Shown: positions 1 to 12,962 of the stretch, piece after piece
Layout: each line of letters begins with the position of its first letter
Position numbering within the stretch: the stretch's first letter is position 1
NCBI GenBank assembly: GCA_016858145.1
Contig: JAEHOE010000113.1
Span: forward strand, 1-64,000
From: Edaphochlamys debaryana
Lineage: Eukaryota > Chlorophyta > Chlorophyceae > Chlamydomonadales
Reading direction: 5' to 3'
DNA length: 64,000 nucleotides
Notes under the pieces: model-generated
What the model saw: only the letters and a program-made list of their open reading frames with translations
Told to the model about the DNA's origin: nothing
The model's database searches: none
Position numbers and translations under genes: made by a program

Positions 1-3000
1 GCCCTCCAGTCCCTGCCAGCCATAGTAATCGTTCTGGGCAGAGCAGACCTGCAGTGTTTAGCTGCCACATGGGCGAGTCCACTACACTCCTTGCCTGCTC
101 CCACCATGCTCCACACCCATCCACCACCACACACACCCCCTCATGGTCACGGGTCGGGATGCTGCAAGCTGGCTCCTGCTGCCCTCCAGTCCCTGCCAGC
201 CATAGTAATCGTTCTGGGCAGAGCAGACCTGCAGTGTTTAGCCTGCCACATGGGTGAGTCCACTACACTCCTTGCCTGCTCCCACCATGCTCCACACCCA
301 TCCACCACCACACACACCCCCTCATGGTCACGGGTCGGGATGCCTGCAAGCTGGCTCCTGCTGCCCTCCAGTCCCTGCCAGCATAGTAATCGTTCTGGGC
401 AGAGCAGGACCCTGCAGTGTTTAGCCTGCCACATGGGCGAGTCCACTACACTCCATTGCCTGCTCCCACCATGCTCCACACCCATCCACCACCACACACA
501 CCCCCTCATGGTCACGGGTCGGGATGCCTGCAAGCTGGCTCCTGCTGCCCTCCAGTCCCTGCCAAGCATAGTAATCGTTCTGGGCAGAGCAGACCTGCAG
601 TGTTTAGCCTGCCACATGGGCTGAGTCCACTACACTCCCTTGCCCTGCTCCCACCATGCTCCACACCCATCCACCACCACACACACCCCCTCATGGTCAC
701 GGGTCGGGATGCCTGCAAGCTGGCTCCTGCTGCCCTCCAGTCCCTGCCAGCATAGTAATCGTTCTGGGCAGAGCAGACCCTGCAGTGTTTAGCCTGCCAC
801 ATGGTGAGTCCACTACACTCCATTGCCTGCTCCCACCATGCTCCACACCCATCCACCACCACACACACACCCTCATGGTCACGGGTCGGAGATGCCTGCA
901 AGCTGGCTCATGCTGCCCTCCAGTCCCTGCCAGCCATAGTAATCGTTCTGGGCAGAGCAGACCTGCAGTGTTTAGCCTGCCACATGGGCGAGTCCACTAC
1001 ACTCCCTTGCCTGCTCCCACCATGCTCCACACCCATCCACCACCACACACACACCCTCATGGTCACGGGTCGGGATGCCTGCAAGCTGGCTCCTGCTGCC
1101 CTCCAGTCCCTGCCAGCATAGTAATCGTTCTGGGCAGAGCAGACCTGCAGTGTTTAGCCTGCCACATGGGCGAGTCCACTACACTCCCTTGCCTGCTCCC
1201 ACCATGCTCCACACCCATCCACCACCACACACACCCCCTCATGGTCACGGGTCGGGATGCCTGCAAGCTGGCTCCTGCTGCCCTCCAGTCCCTGCCAGCA
1301 TAGTAATCGTTCTGGGCAGAGCAGACCTGCAGTGTTTAGCCTGCCACATGGGCGAGTCCACTACACTCCCTTGCCTGCTCCCACCATGCTCCACACCCAT
1401 CCACCACCACACACACCCCCTCATGGTCACGGGTCGGGATGCCTGCAAGCTGGCTCCTGCTGCCCTCCAGTCCCTGCCAGCATAGTAATCGTTCTGGGCA
1501 GAGCAGACCTGCAGTGTTTAGCCTGCCACATGGGTGAGTCCACTACACTCCATTGCCTGCTCCCACCATGCTCCACACCCATCCACCACCACACACACCC
1601 CCTCATGGTCACGGGTCGGGATGCCTGCAAGCTGGCTCCTGCTGCCCTCCAGTCCCTGCCAGCATAGTAATCGTTCTGGGCAGAGCAGACCTGCAGTGTT
1701 TAGCCTGCCACATGGGCGAGTCCACTACACTCCATTGCCTGCTCCCACCATGCTCCACACCCATCCACCACCACACACACACCCTCATGGTCACGGGTCG
1801 GGATGCCTGCAAGCTGGCTCCTGCTGCCCTCCAGTCCCTGCCAGCATAGTAATCGTTCTGGGCAGAGCAGACCTGCAGTGTTTAGCCTGCCACATGGGCG
1901 AGTCCACTACACTCCCTTGCCTGCTCCCACCATGCTCCACACCCATCCACCACCACACACACACCCCTCATGGTCACGGGTCGGGATGCCTGCAAGCTGG
2001 CTCCTGCTGCCCTCCAGTCCCTGCCAGCATAGTAATCGTTCTGGGCAGAGCAGACCTGCAGTGTTTAGCCTGCCACATGGGCGAGTCCACTACACTCCCT
2101 TGCCTGCTCCCACCATGCTCCACACCCATCCACCACCACACACACCCCCTCATGGTCACGGGTCGGGATGCCTGCAAGCTGGCTCCTGCTGCCCTCCAGT
2201 CCCTGCCAGCATAGTAATCGTTCTGGGCAGAGCAGACCTGCAGTGTTTAGCCTGCCACATGGGTGAGTCCACTACACTCCATTGCCTGCTCCCACCATGC
2301 TCCACACCCATCCACCACCACACACACCCCCTCATGGTCACGGGTCGGGATGCCTGCAAGCTGGCTCCTGCTGCCCTCCAGTCCCTGCCAGCATAGTAAT
2401 CGTTCTGGGCAGAGCAGACCTGCAGTGTTTAGCCTGCCACATGGGTGAGTCCACTACACTCCATTGCCTGCTCCCACCATGCTCCACACCCATCCACCAC
2501 CACACACACACCCTCATGGTCACGGGTCGGGATGCCTGCAAGCTGGCTCCTGCTGCCCTCCAGTCCCTGCCAGCATAGTAATCGTTCTGGGCAGAGCAGA
2601 CCTGCAGTGTTTAGCCTGCCACATGGGCGAGTCCACTACACTCCATTGCCTGCTCCCACCATGCTCCACACCCATCCACCACCACACACACACCCCTCAT
2701 GGTCACGGGTCGGGATGCCTGCAAGCTGGCTCCTGCTGCCCTCCAGTCCCTGCCAGCATAGTAATCGTTCTGGGCAGAGCAGACCTGCAGTGTTTAGCCT
2801 GCCACATGGGTGAGTCCACTACACTCCATTGCCTGCTCCCACCATGCTCCACACCCATCCACCACCACACACACCCCCTCATGGTCACGGGTCGGGATGC
2901 CTGCAAGCTGGCTCCTGCTGCCCTCCAGTCCCTGCCAGCATAGTAATCGTTCTGGGCAGAGCAGACCTGCAGTGTTTAGCCTGCCACATGGGTGAGTCCA

Positions 3001-6000
3001 CTACACTCCCTTGCCTGCTCCCACCATGCTCCACACCCATCCACCACCACACACACCCCCTCATGGTCACGGGTCGGGATGCCTGCAAGCTGGCTCCTGC
3101 TGCCCTCCAGTCCCTGCCAGCATAGTAATCGTTCTGGGCAGAGCAGACCTGCAGTGTTTAGCCTGCCACATGGGCTGAGTCCACTACACTCCCTTGCCTG
3201 CTCCCACCATGCTCCACACCCATCCACCACCACACACACACCCTCATGGTCACGGGTCGGGATGCCTGCAAGCTGGCTCCTGCTGCCCTCCAGTCCCTGC
3301 CAGCATAGTAATCGTTCTGGGCAGAGCAGACCTGCAGTGTTTAGCCTGCCACATGGGTGAGTCCACTACACTCCATTGCCTGCTCCCACCATGCTCCACA
3401 CCCATCCACCACCACACACACACCCTCATGGTCACGGGTCGGGATGCCTGCAAGCTGGCTCCTGCTGCCCTCCAGTCCCTGCCAGCATAGTAATCGTTCT
3501 GGGCAGAGCAGACCTGCAGTGTTTAGCCTGCCACATGGGCGAGTCCACTACACTCCCTTGCCTGCTCCCACCATGCTCCACACCCATCCACCACCACACA
3601 CACACCCTCATGGTCACGGGTCGGGATGCCTGCAAGCTGGCTCCTGCTGCCCTCCAGTCCCTGCCAGCATAGTAATCGTTCTGGGCAGAGCAGACCTGCA
3701 GTGTTTAGCCTGCCACATGGGTGAGTCCACTACACTCCATTGCCTGCTCCCACCATGCTCCACACCCATCCACCACCACACACACACCCTCATGGTCACG
3801 GGTCGGGATGCCTGCAAGCTGGCTCCTGCTGCCCTCCAGTCCCTGCCAGCATAGTAATCGTTCTGGGCAGAGCAGACCTGCAGTGTTTAGCCTGCCACAT
3901 GGGCGAGTCCACTACACTCCCTTGCCTGCTCCCACCATGCTCCACACCCATCCACCACCACACACACACCCTCATGGTCACGGGTCGGGATGCCTGCAAG
4001 CTGGCTCCTGCTGCCCTCCAGTCCCTGCCAGCATAGTAATCGTTCTGGGCAGAGCAGACCTGCAGTGTTTAGCCTGCCACATGGGTGAGTCCACTACACT
4101 CCATTGCCTGCTCCCACCATGCTCCACACCCATCCACCACCACACACACACCCTCATGGTCACGGGTCGGGATGCCTGCAAGCTGGCTCCTGCTGCCCTC
4201 CAGTCCCTGCCAGCATAGTAATCGTTCTGGGCAGAGCAGACCTGCAGTGTTTAGCCTGCCACATGGGCGAGTCCACTACACTCCCTTGCCTGCTCCCACC
4301 ATGCTCCACACCCATCCACCACCACACACACACCCTCATGGTCACGGGTCGGGATGCCTGCAAGCTGGCTCCTGCTGCCCTCCAGTCCCTGCCAGCATAG
4401 TAATCGTTCTGGGCAGAGCAGACCTGCAGTGTTTAGCCTGCCACATGGGTGAGTCCACTACACTCCATTGCCTGCTCCCACCATGCTCCACACCCATCCA
4501 CCACCACACACACACCCTCATGGTCACGGGTCGGGATGCCTGCAAGCTGGCTCCTGCTGCCCTCCAGTCCCTGCCAGCATAGTAATCGTTCTGGGCAGAG
4601 CAGACCTGCAGTGTTTAGCCTGCCACATGGGTGAGTCCACTACACTCCCTTGCCTGCTCCCACCATGCTCCACACCCATCCACCACCACACACACACCCT
4701 CATGGTCACGGGTCGGGATGCCTGCAAGCTGGCTCCTGCTGCCCTCCAGTCCCTGCCAGCATAGTAATCGTTCTGGGCAGAGCAGACCTGCAGTGTTTAG
4801 CCTGCCACATGGGTGAGTCCACTACACTCCATTGCCTGCTCCCACCATGCTCCACACCCATCCACCACCACACACACCCCCTCATGGTCACGGGTCGGGA
4901 TGCCTGCAAGCTGGCTCCTGCTGCCCTCCAGTCCCTGCCAGCATAGTAATCGTTCTGGGCAGAGCAGACCTGCAGTGTTTAGCCTGCCACATGGGCGAGT
5001 CCACTACACTCCCTTGCCTGCTCCCACCATGCTCCACACCCATCCACCACCACACACACACCCTCATGGTCACGGGTCGGGATGCCTGCAAGCTGGCTCC
5101 TGCTGCCCTCCAGTCCCTGCCAGCATAGTAATCGTTCTGGGCAGAGCAGACCTGCAGTGTTTAGCCTGCCACATGGGCGAGTCCACTACACTCCATTGCC
5201 TGCTCCCACCATGCTCCACACCCATCCACCACCACACACACACCCCTCATGGTCACGGGTCGGGATGCCTGCAAGCTGGCTCCTGCTGCCCTCCAGTCCC
5301 TGCCAGCATAGTAATCGTTCTGGGCAGAGCAGACCTGCAGTGTTTAGCCTGCCACATGGGTGAGTCCACTACACTCCATTGCCTGCTCCCACCATGCTCC
5401 ACACCCATCCACCACCACACACACCCCCTCATGGTCACGGGTCGGGATGCCTGCAAGCTGGCTCCTGCTGCCCTCCAGTCCCTGCCAGCATAGTAATCGT
5501 TCTGGGCAGAGCAGACCTGCAGTGTTTAGCCTGCCACATGGGTGAGTCCACTACACTCCCTTGCCTGCTCCCACCATGCTCCACACCCATCCACCACCAC
5601 ACACACACCCTCATGGTCACGGGTCGGGATGCCTGCAAGCTGGCTCCTGCTGCCCTCCAGTCCCTGCCAGCATAGTAATCGTTCTGGGCAGAGCAGACCT
5701 GCAGTGTTTAGCCTGCCACATGGGTGAGTCCACTACACTCCATTGCCTGCTCCCACCATGCTCCACACCCATCCACCACCACACACACACCCTCATGGTC
5801 ACGGGTCGGGATGCCTGCAAGCTGGCTCCTGCTGCCCTCCAGTCCCTGCCAGCATAGTAATCGTTCTGGGCAGAGCAGACCTGCAGTGTTTAGCCTGCCA
5901 CATGGGTGAGTCCACTACACTCCATTGCCTGCTCCCACCATGCTCCACACCCATCCACCACCACACACACACCCTCATGGTCACGGGTCGGGATGCCTGC

Positions 6001-9000
6001 AAGCTGGCTCCTGCTGCCCTCCAGTCCCTGCCAGCATAGTAATCGTTCTGGGCAGAGCAGACCTGCAGTGTTTAGCCTGCCACATGGGCGAGTCCACTAC
6101 ACTCCCTTGCCTGCTCCCACCATGCTCCACACCCATCCACCACCACACACACACCCTCATGGTCACGGGTCGGGATGCCTGCAAGCTGGCTCCTGCTGCC
6201 CTCCAGTCCCTGCCAGCATAGTAATCGTTCTGGGCAGAGCAGACCTGCAGTGTTTAGCCTGCCACATGGGTGAGTCCACTACACTCCATTGCCTGCTCCC
6301 ACCATGCTCCACACCCATCCACCACCACACACACACCCTCATGGTCACGGGTCGGGATGCCTGCAAGCTGGCTCCTGCTGCCCTCCAGTCCCTGCCAGCA
6401 TAGTAATCGTTCTGGGCAGAGCAGACCTGCAGTGTTTAGCCTGCCACATGGGCGAGTCCACTACACTCCCTTGCCTGCTCCCACCATGCTCCACACCCAT
6501 CCACCACCACACACACACCCTCATGGTCACGGGTCGGGATGCCTGCAAGCTGGCTCCTGCTGCCCTCCAGTCCCTGCCAGCATAGTAATCGTTCTGGGCA
6601 GAGCAGACCTGCAGTGTTTAGCCTGCCACATGGGTGAGTCCACTACACTCCATTGCCTGCTCCCACCATGCTCCACACCCATCCACCACCACACACACAC
6701 CCTCATGGTCACGGGTCGGGATGCCTGCAAGCTGGCTCCTGCTGCCCTCCAGTCCCTGCCAGCATAGTAATCGTTCTGGGCAGAGCAGACCTGCAGTGTT
6801 TAGCCTGCCACATGGGCGAGTCCACTACACTCCCTTGCCTGCTCCCACCATGCTCCACACCCATCCACCACCACACACACACCCTCATGGTCACGGGTCG
6901 GGATGCCTGCAAGCTGGCTCCTGCTGCCCTCCAGTCCCTGCCAGCATAGTAATCGTTCTGGGCAGAGCAGACCTGCAGTGTTTAGCCTGCCACATGGGTG
7001 AGTCCACTACACTCCATTGCCTGCTCCCACCATGCTCCACACCCATCCACCACCACACACACACCCTCATGGTCACGGGTCGGGATGCCTGCAAGCTGGC
7101 TCCTGCTGCCCTCCAGTCCCTGCCAGCATAGTAATCGTTCTGGGCAGAGCAGACCTGCAGTGTTTAGCCTGCCACATGGGCGAGTCCACTACACTCCCTT
7201 GCCTGCTCCCACCATGCTCCACACCCATCCACCACCACACACACACCCTCATGGTCACGGGTCGGGATGCCTGCAAGCTGGCTCCTGCTGCCCTCCAGTC
7301 CCTGCCAGCATAGTAATCGTTCTGGGCAGAGCAGACCTGCAGTGTTTAGCCTGCCACATGGGTGAGTCCACTACACTCCATTGCCTGCTCCCACCATGCT
7401 CCACACCCATCCACCACCACACACACCCCCTCATGGTCACGGGTCGGGATGCCTGCAAGCTGGCTCCTGCTGCCCTCCAGTCCCTGCCAGCATAGTAATC
7501 GTTCTGGGCAGAGCAGACCTGCAGTGTTTAGCCTGCCACATGGGCGAGTCCACTACACTCCCTTGCCTGCTCCCACCATGCTCCACACCCATCCACCACC
7601 ACACACACACCCTCATGGTCACGGGTCGGGATGCCTGCAAGCTGGCTCCTGCTGCCCTCCAGTCCCTGCCAGCATAGTAATCGTTCTGGGCAGAGCAGAC
7701 CTGCAGTGTTTAGCCTGCCACATGGGCGAGTCCACTACACTCCCTTGCCTGCTCCCACCATGCTCCACACCCATCCACCACCACACACACACCCTCATGG
7801 TCACGGGTCGGGATGCCTGCAAGCTGGCTCCTGCTGCCCTCCAGTCCCTGCCAGCATAGTAATCGTTCTGGGCAGAGCAGACCTGCAGTGTTTAGCCTGC
7901 CACATGGGCGAGTCCACTACACTCCCTTGCCTGCTCCCACCATGCTCCACACCCATCCACCACCACACACACACCCTCATGGTCACGGGTCGGGATGCCT
8001 GCAAGCTGGCTCCTGCTGCCCTCCAGTCCCTGCCAGCATAGTAATCGTTCTGGGCAGAGCAGACCTGCAGTGTTTAGCCTGCCACATGGGTGAGTCCACT
8101 ACACTCCCTTGCCTGCTCCCACCATGCTCCACACCCATCCACCACCACACACACACCCTCATGGTCACGGGTCGGGATGCCTGCAAGCTGGCTCCTGCTG
8201 CCCTCCAGTCCCTGCCAGCATAGTAATCGTTCTGGGCAGAGCAGACCTGCAGTGTTTAGCCTGCCACATGGGTGAGTCCACTACACTCCATTGCCTGCTC
8301 CCACCATGCTCCACACCCATCCACCACCACACACACCCCCTCATGGTCACGGGTCGGGATGCCTGCAAGCTGGCTCCTGCTGCCCTCCAGTCCCTGCCAG
8401 CATAGTAATCGTTCTGGGCAGAGCAGACCTGCAGTGTTTAGCCTGCCACATGGGTGAGTCCACTACACTCCCTTGCCTGCTCCCACCATGCTCCACACCC
8501 ATCCACCACCACACACACACCCTCATGGTCACGGGTCGGGATGCCTGCAAGCTGGCTCCTGCTGCCCTCCAGTCCCTGCCAGCATAGTAATCGTTCTGGG
8601 CAGAGCAGACCTGCAGTGTTTAGCCTGCCACATGGGTGAGTCCACTACACTCCATTGCCTGCTCCCACCATGCTCCACACCCATCCACCACCACACACAC
8701 CCCCTCATGGTCACGGGTCGGGATGCCTGCAAGCTGGCTCCTGCTGCCCTCCAGTCCCTGCCAGCATAGTAATCGTTCTGGGCAGAGCAGACCTGCAGTG
8801 TTTAGCCTGCCACATGGGTGAGTCCACTACACTCCCTTGCCTGCTCCCACCATGCTCCACACCCATCCACCACCACACACACACCCTCATGGTCACGGGT
8901 CGGGATGCCTGCAAGCTGGCTCCTGCTGCCCTCCAGTCCCTGCCAGCATAGTAATCGTTCTGGGCAGAGCAGACCTGCAGTGTTTAGCCTGCCACATGGG

Positions 9001-12000
9001 TGAGTCCACTACACTCCATTGCCTGCTCCCACCATGCTCCACACCCATCCACCACCACACACACACCCTCATGGTCACGGGTCGGGATGCCTGCAAGCTG
9101 GCTCCTGCTGCCCTCCAGTCCCTGCCAGCATAGTAATCGTTCTGGGCAGAGCAGACCTGCAGTGTTTAGCCTGCCACATGGGCGAGTCCACTACACTCCC
9201 TTGCCTGCTCCCACCATGCTCCACACCCATCCACCACCACACACACACCCTCATGGTCACGGGTCGGGATGCCTGCAAGCTGGCTCCTGCTGCCCTCCAG
9301 TCCCTGCCAGCATAGTAATCGTTCTGGGCAGAGCAGACCTGCAGTGTTTAGCCTGCCACATGGGTGAGTCCACTACACTCCATTGCCTGCTCCCACCATG
9401 CTCCACACCCATCCACCACCACACACACCCCCTCATGGTCACGGGTCGGGATGCCTGCAAGCTGGCTCCTGCTGCCCTCCAGTCCCTGCCAGCATAGTAA
9501 TCGTTCTGGGCAGAGCAGACCTGCAGTGTTTAGCCTGCCACATGGGCGAGTCCACTACACTCCCTTGCCTGCTCCCACCATGCTCCACACCCATCCACCA
9601 CCACACACACACCCTCATGGTCACGGGTCGGGATGCCTGCAAGCTGGCTCCTGCTGCCCTCCAGTCCCTGCCAGCATAGTAATCGTTCTGGGCAGAGCAG
9701 ACCTGCAGTGTTTAGCCTGCCACATGGGCGAGTCCACTACACTCCCTTGCCTGCTCCCACCATGCTCCACACCCATCCACCACCACACACACACCCTCAT
9801 GGTCACGGGTCGGGATGCCTGCAAGCTGGCTCCTGCTGCCCTCCAGTCCCTGCCAGCATAGTAATCGTTCTGGGCAGAGCAGACCTGCAGTGTTTAGCCT
9901 GCCACATGGGCGAGTCCACTACACTCCCTTGCCTGCTCCCACCATGCTCCACACCCATCCACCACCACACACACCCCCTCATGGTCACGGGTCGGGATGC
10001 CTGCAAGCTGGCTCCTGCTGCCCTCCAGTCCCTGCCAGCATAGTAATCGTTCTGGGCAGAGCAGACCTGCAGTGTTTAGCCTGCCACATGGGTGAGTCCA
10101 CTACACTCCCTTGCCTGCTCCCACCATGCTCCACACCCATCCACCACCACACACACCCCCTCATGGTCACGGGTCGGGATGCCTGCAAGCTGGCTCCTGC
10201 TGCCCTCCAGTCCCTGCCAGCATAGTAATCGTTCTGGGCAGAGCAGACCTGCAGTGTTTAGCCTGCCACATGGGTGAGTCCACTACACTCCATTGCCTGC
10301 TCCCACCATGCTCCACACCCATCCACCACCACACACACCCCCTCATGGTCACGGGTCGGGATGCCTGCAAGCTGGCTCCTGCTGCCCTCCAGTCCCTGCC
10401 AGCATAGTAATCGTTCTGGGCAGAGCAGACCTGCAGTGTTTAGCCTGCCACATGGGTGAGTCCACTACACTCCCTTGCCTGCTCCCACCATGCTCCACAC
10501 CCATCCACCACCACACACACACCCTCATGGTCACGGGTCGGGATGCCTGCAAGCTGGCTCCTGCTGCCCTCCAGTCCCTGCCAGCATAGTAATCGTTCTG
10601 GGCAGAGCAGACCTGCAGTGTTTAGCCTGCCACATGGGTGAGTCCACTACACTCCATTGCCTGCTCCCACCATGCTCCACACCCATCCACCACCACACAC
10701 ACCCCCTCATGGTCACGGGTCGGGATGCCTGCAAGCTGGCTCCTGCTGCCCTCCAGTCCCTGCCAGCATAGTAATCGTTCTGGGCAGAGCAGACCTGCAG
10801 TGTTTAGCCTGCCACATGGGTGAGTCCACTACACTCCCTTGCCTGCTCCCACCATGCTCCACACCCATCCACCACCACACACACACCCTCATGGTCACGG
10901 GTCGGGATGCCTGCAAGCTGGCTCCTGCTGCCCTCCAGTCCCTGCCAGCATAGTAATCGTTCTGGGCAGAGCAGACCTGCAGTGTTTAGCCTGCCACATG
11001 GGTGAGTCCACTACACTCCATTGCCTGCTCCCACCATGCTCCACACCCATCCACCACCACACACACACCCTCATGGTCACGGGTCGGGATGCCTGCAAGC
11101 TGGCTCCTGCTGCCCTCCAGTCCCTGCCAGCATAGTAATCGTTCTGGGCAGAGCAGACCTGCAGTGTTTAGCCTGCCACATGGGTGAGTCCACTACACTC
11201 CATTGCCTGCTCCCACCATGCTCCACACCCATCCACCACCACACACACACCCTCATGGTCACGGGTCGGGATGCCTGCAAGCTGGATCCTGCTGCCCTCC
11301 AGTCCCTGCCAGCATAGTAATCGTTCTGGGCAGAGCAGACCTGCAGTGTTTAGCCTGCCACATGGGTGAGTCCACTACACTCCATTGCCTGCTCCCACCA
11401 TGCTCCACACCCATCCACCACCACACACACCCCCTCATGGTCACGGGTCGGGATGCCTGCAAGCTGGCTCCTGCTGCCCTCCAGTCCCTGCCAGCATAGT
11501 AATCGTTCTGGGCAGAGCAGACCTGCAGTGTTTAGCCTGCCACATGGGTGAGTCCACTACACTCCATTGCCTGCTCCCACCATGCTCCACACCCATCCAC
11601 CACCACACACACCCCCTCATGGTCACGGGTCGGGATGCCTGCAAGCTGGCTCCTGCTGCCCTCCAGTCCCTGCCAGCATAGTAATCGTTCTGGGCAGAGC
11701 AGACCTGCAGTGTTTAGCCTGCCACATGGGTGAGTCCACTACACTCCCTTGCCTGCTCCCACCATGCTCCACACCCATCCACCACCACACACACACCCTC
11801 ATGGTCACGGGTCGGGATGCCTGCAAGCTGGCTCCTGCTGCCCTCCAGTCCCTGCCAGCATAGTAATCGTTCTGGGCAGAGCAGACCTGCAGTGTTTAGC
11901 CTGCCACATGGGTGAGTCCACTACACTCCATTGCCTGCTCCCACCATGCTCCACACCCATCCACCACCACACACACACCCTCATGGTCACGGGTCGGGAT

Positions 12001-12140
12001 GCCTGCAAGCTGGATCCTGCTGCCCTCCAGTCCCTGCCAGCATAGTAATCGTTCTGGGCAGAGCAGACCTGCAGCGTTTAGCCTGCCACATGGGTGAGTT
12101 CACTACTCTCCATTGCCTGCTCCCACCATGCTCCACACCC
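1..12140. repeat. 182-bp satellite array, about 67 tandem copies
   Basis: A single head-to-tail tandem array fills the left fifth of the window and continues off its left edge. The unit is 182 bp; copies differ by a few linked variants, mainly GGGCGAG or GGGTGAG, CCTTGCC or CATTGCC, and one CA step more or less in the CACACA tract. The variants alternate in long stretches (about 3357-4600 and 5906-7560), giving a 364-bp dimer as a higher-order unit. Because 182 is not a multiple of three, the open frames crossing it rotate and repeat, so I do not treat them as genes. The last copy (about 12060-12140) is more diverged and stops abruptly within a unit. Small indels cluster in the first kilobase. 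A centromeric or subtelomeric role is possible but nothing here proves it. Confidence 0.97.
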
Positions 12141-12540
12141 CTGGTTGGTTCTGGCCCCTCTCCTTAGCTGGTTCTACTGTCCAGAGAGTACAGAGACCAT
12201 ATGGAGGCAGGAGGACTCCAGGGATGCCGCTCAGATAGGCGCGGATAGCCGTCTTGGCCTCCTGGAAATTCTTCTCAGACCTGAAGCGGGAATCCTCGCA
12301 AAGGTAGTTGATGCCCTTGAAGGTACGAGGGGGACAGCTGTGGGGGGAAGGGGGGCGGGGGTGAGGGTGGCGAGGAGGCGAGTTCGGTAATAGCGTGCCC
12401 TGGAGGCTAGCGGCCTTCCCAGCTCAAAATACACCCTGAATTCACTGCACACCCTGCACTCACTTAGTCTCATCTGTGGGGACGGTCTGCAGCTCCGTTA
12501 CCAGGTCGCCGAAAGCTGAAGAGCGAGGAGTCGACGACAT
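12078..12540 (-). pseudogene. Truncated two-exon gene fragment fused to the satellite
   Basis: The minus strand has an ATG at 12540 and an exon (12464-12540) reading MSSTPRSSAFGDLVTELQ and onward. A GTGAGT donor follows, and an acceptor after CCCCCCACAG opens exon 2 at 12337. Exon 2 reads through a gene-like stretch (KGINYLCEDSRFRSEKNFQE, then AKTAIRAYLSGI). At 12140 it runs straight into the satellite and ends at a TAA inside the last repeat copy (12078-12080). The last 22 or so residues are therefore satellite-encoded. I do not recognise the family. The most likely reading is a gene whose 3' part was lost when the array arrived or expanded; it could still be transcribed. Confidence 0.45.
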
Positions 12541-12694
12541 AGCGGGCACCGAGGGCTTGGCGTATTGGGGGCGATGGGGGGCGTGTGTGTCTGGCGCTGC
12601 TTCAACACATGCACGAGCAGTTGCTTGTGGGACTCACGCTGAAGTGCGGCAACTTAAATTTCGCGGGCTTGCATGGACTTTGTGTATGGCGCCC

Positions 12695-12890
12695 CAGGGC
12701 GGACAAGGCAGGAGGAAAGGTGGGGGGGGTAACGGGGTGCGGGGAGGCTACGGGGGGCACAAGGGTGCCTTGCACCCTCCGTAACGGGGGGGTAACGGGG
12801 CGCGGGAGGTCTACGGGGGGTGCAAGGCTGCGCTGCACCCCCCATTACGGAGGGTGCAAGGAAGCCTTGCACCCTCCGTAATGGGGTCGC
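12695..12890. repeat. Palindromic TTACGGAGGG repeat cluster
   Basis: Several copies of a CCTCCGTAA / TTACGGAGG sequence lie in both orientations, separated by G runs. The clearest is a near-perfect hairpin: a 22-nt arm at 12840-12861 (CCCCATTACGG then AGGGTGCAAGG), a 3-nt loop AAG, and the exact reverse complement at 12865-12886. A second, less perfect stem is formed by the GCAAGGCTGCGCTGC region at about 12830. A related cluster occurs at 17100-17265. It lies just upstream of the JmjC gene and could be a miniature inverted-repeat element or part of that promoter. Confidence 0.7.
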
Positions 12891-12962
12891 CGGTACGGCA
12901 CAGGGACTGGTCGCCTCTCTAAAGCACCCTACTGCACATAGGCTACCCAATATCATAGCAAC

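Noticed and set aside
1..12140. CRISPR-like array
   Set aside because: The units are contiguous 182-bp copies without variable spacers, in a spliced eukaryotic genome.
54..12167. Dozens of overlapping open frames of 60-226 codons across the left end
   Set aside because: They are the same few peptides repeated with the 182-bp satellite unit; the unit is not a multiple of three, and no start, splice or domain evidence supports translation.
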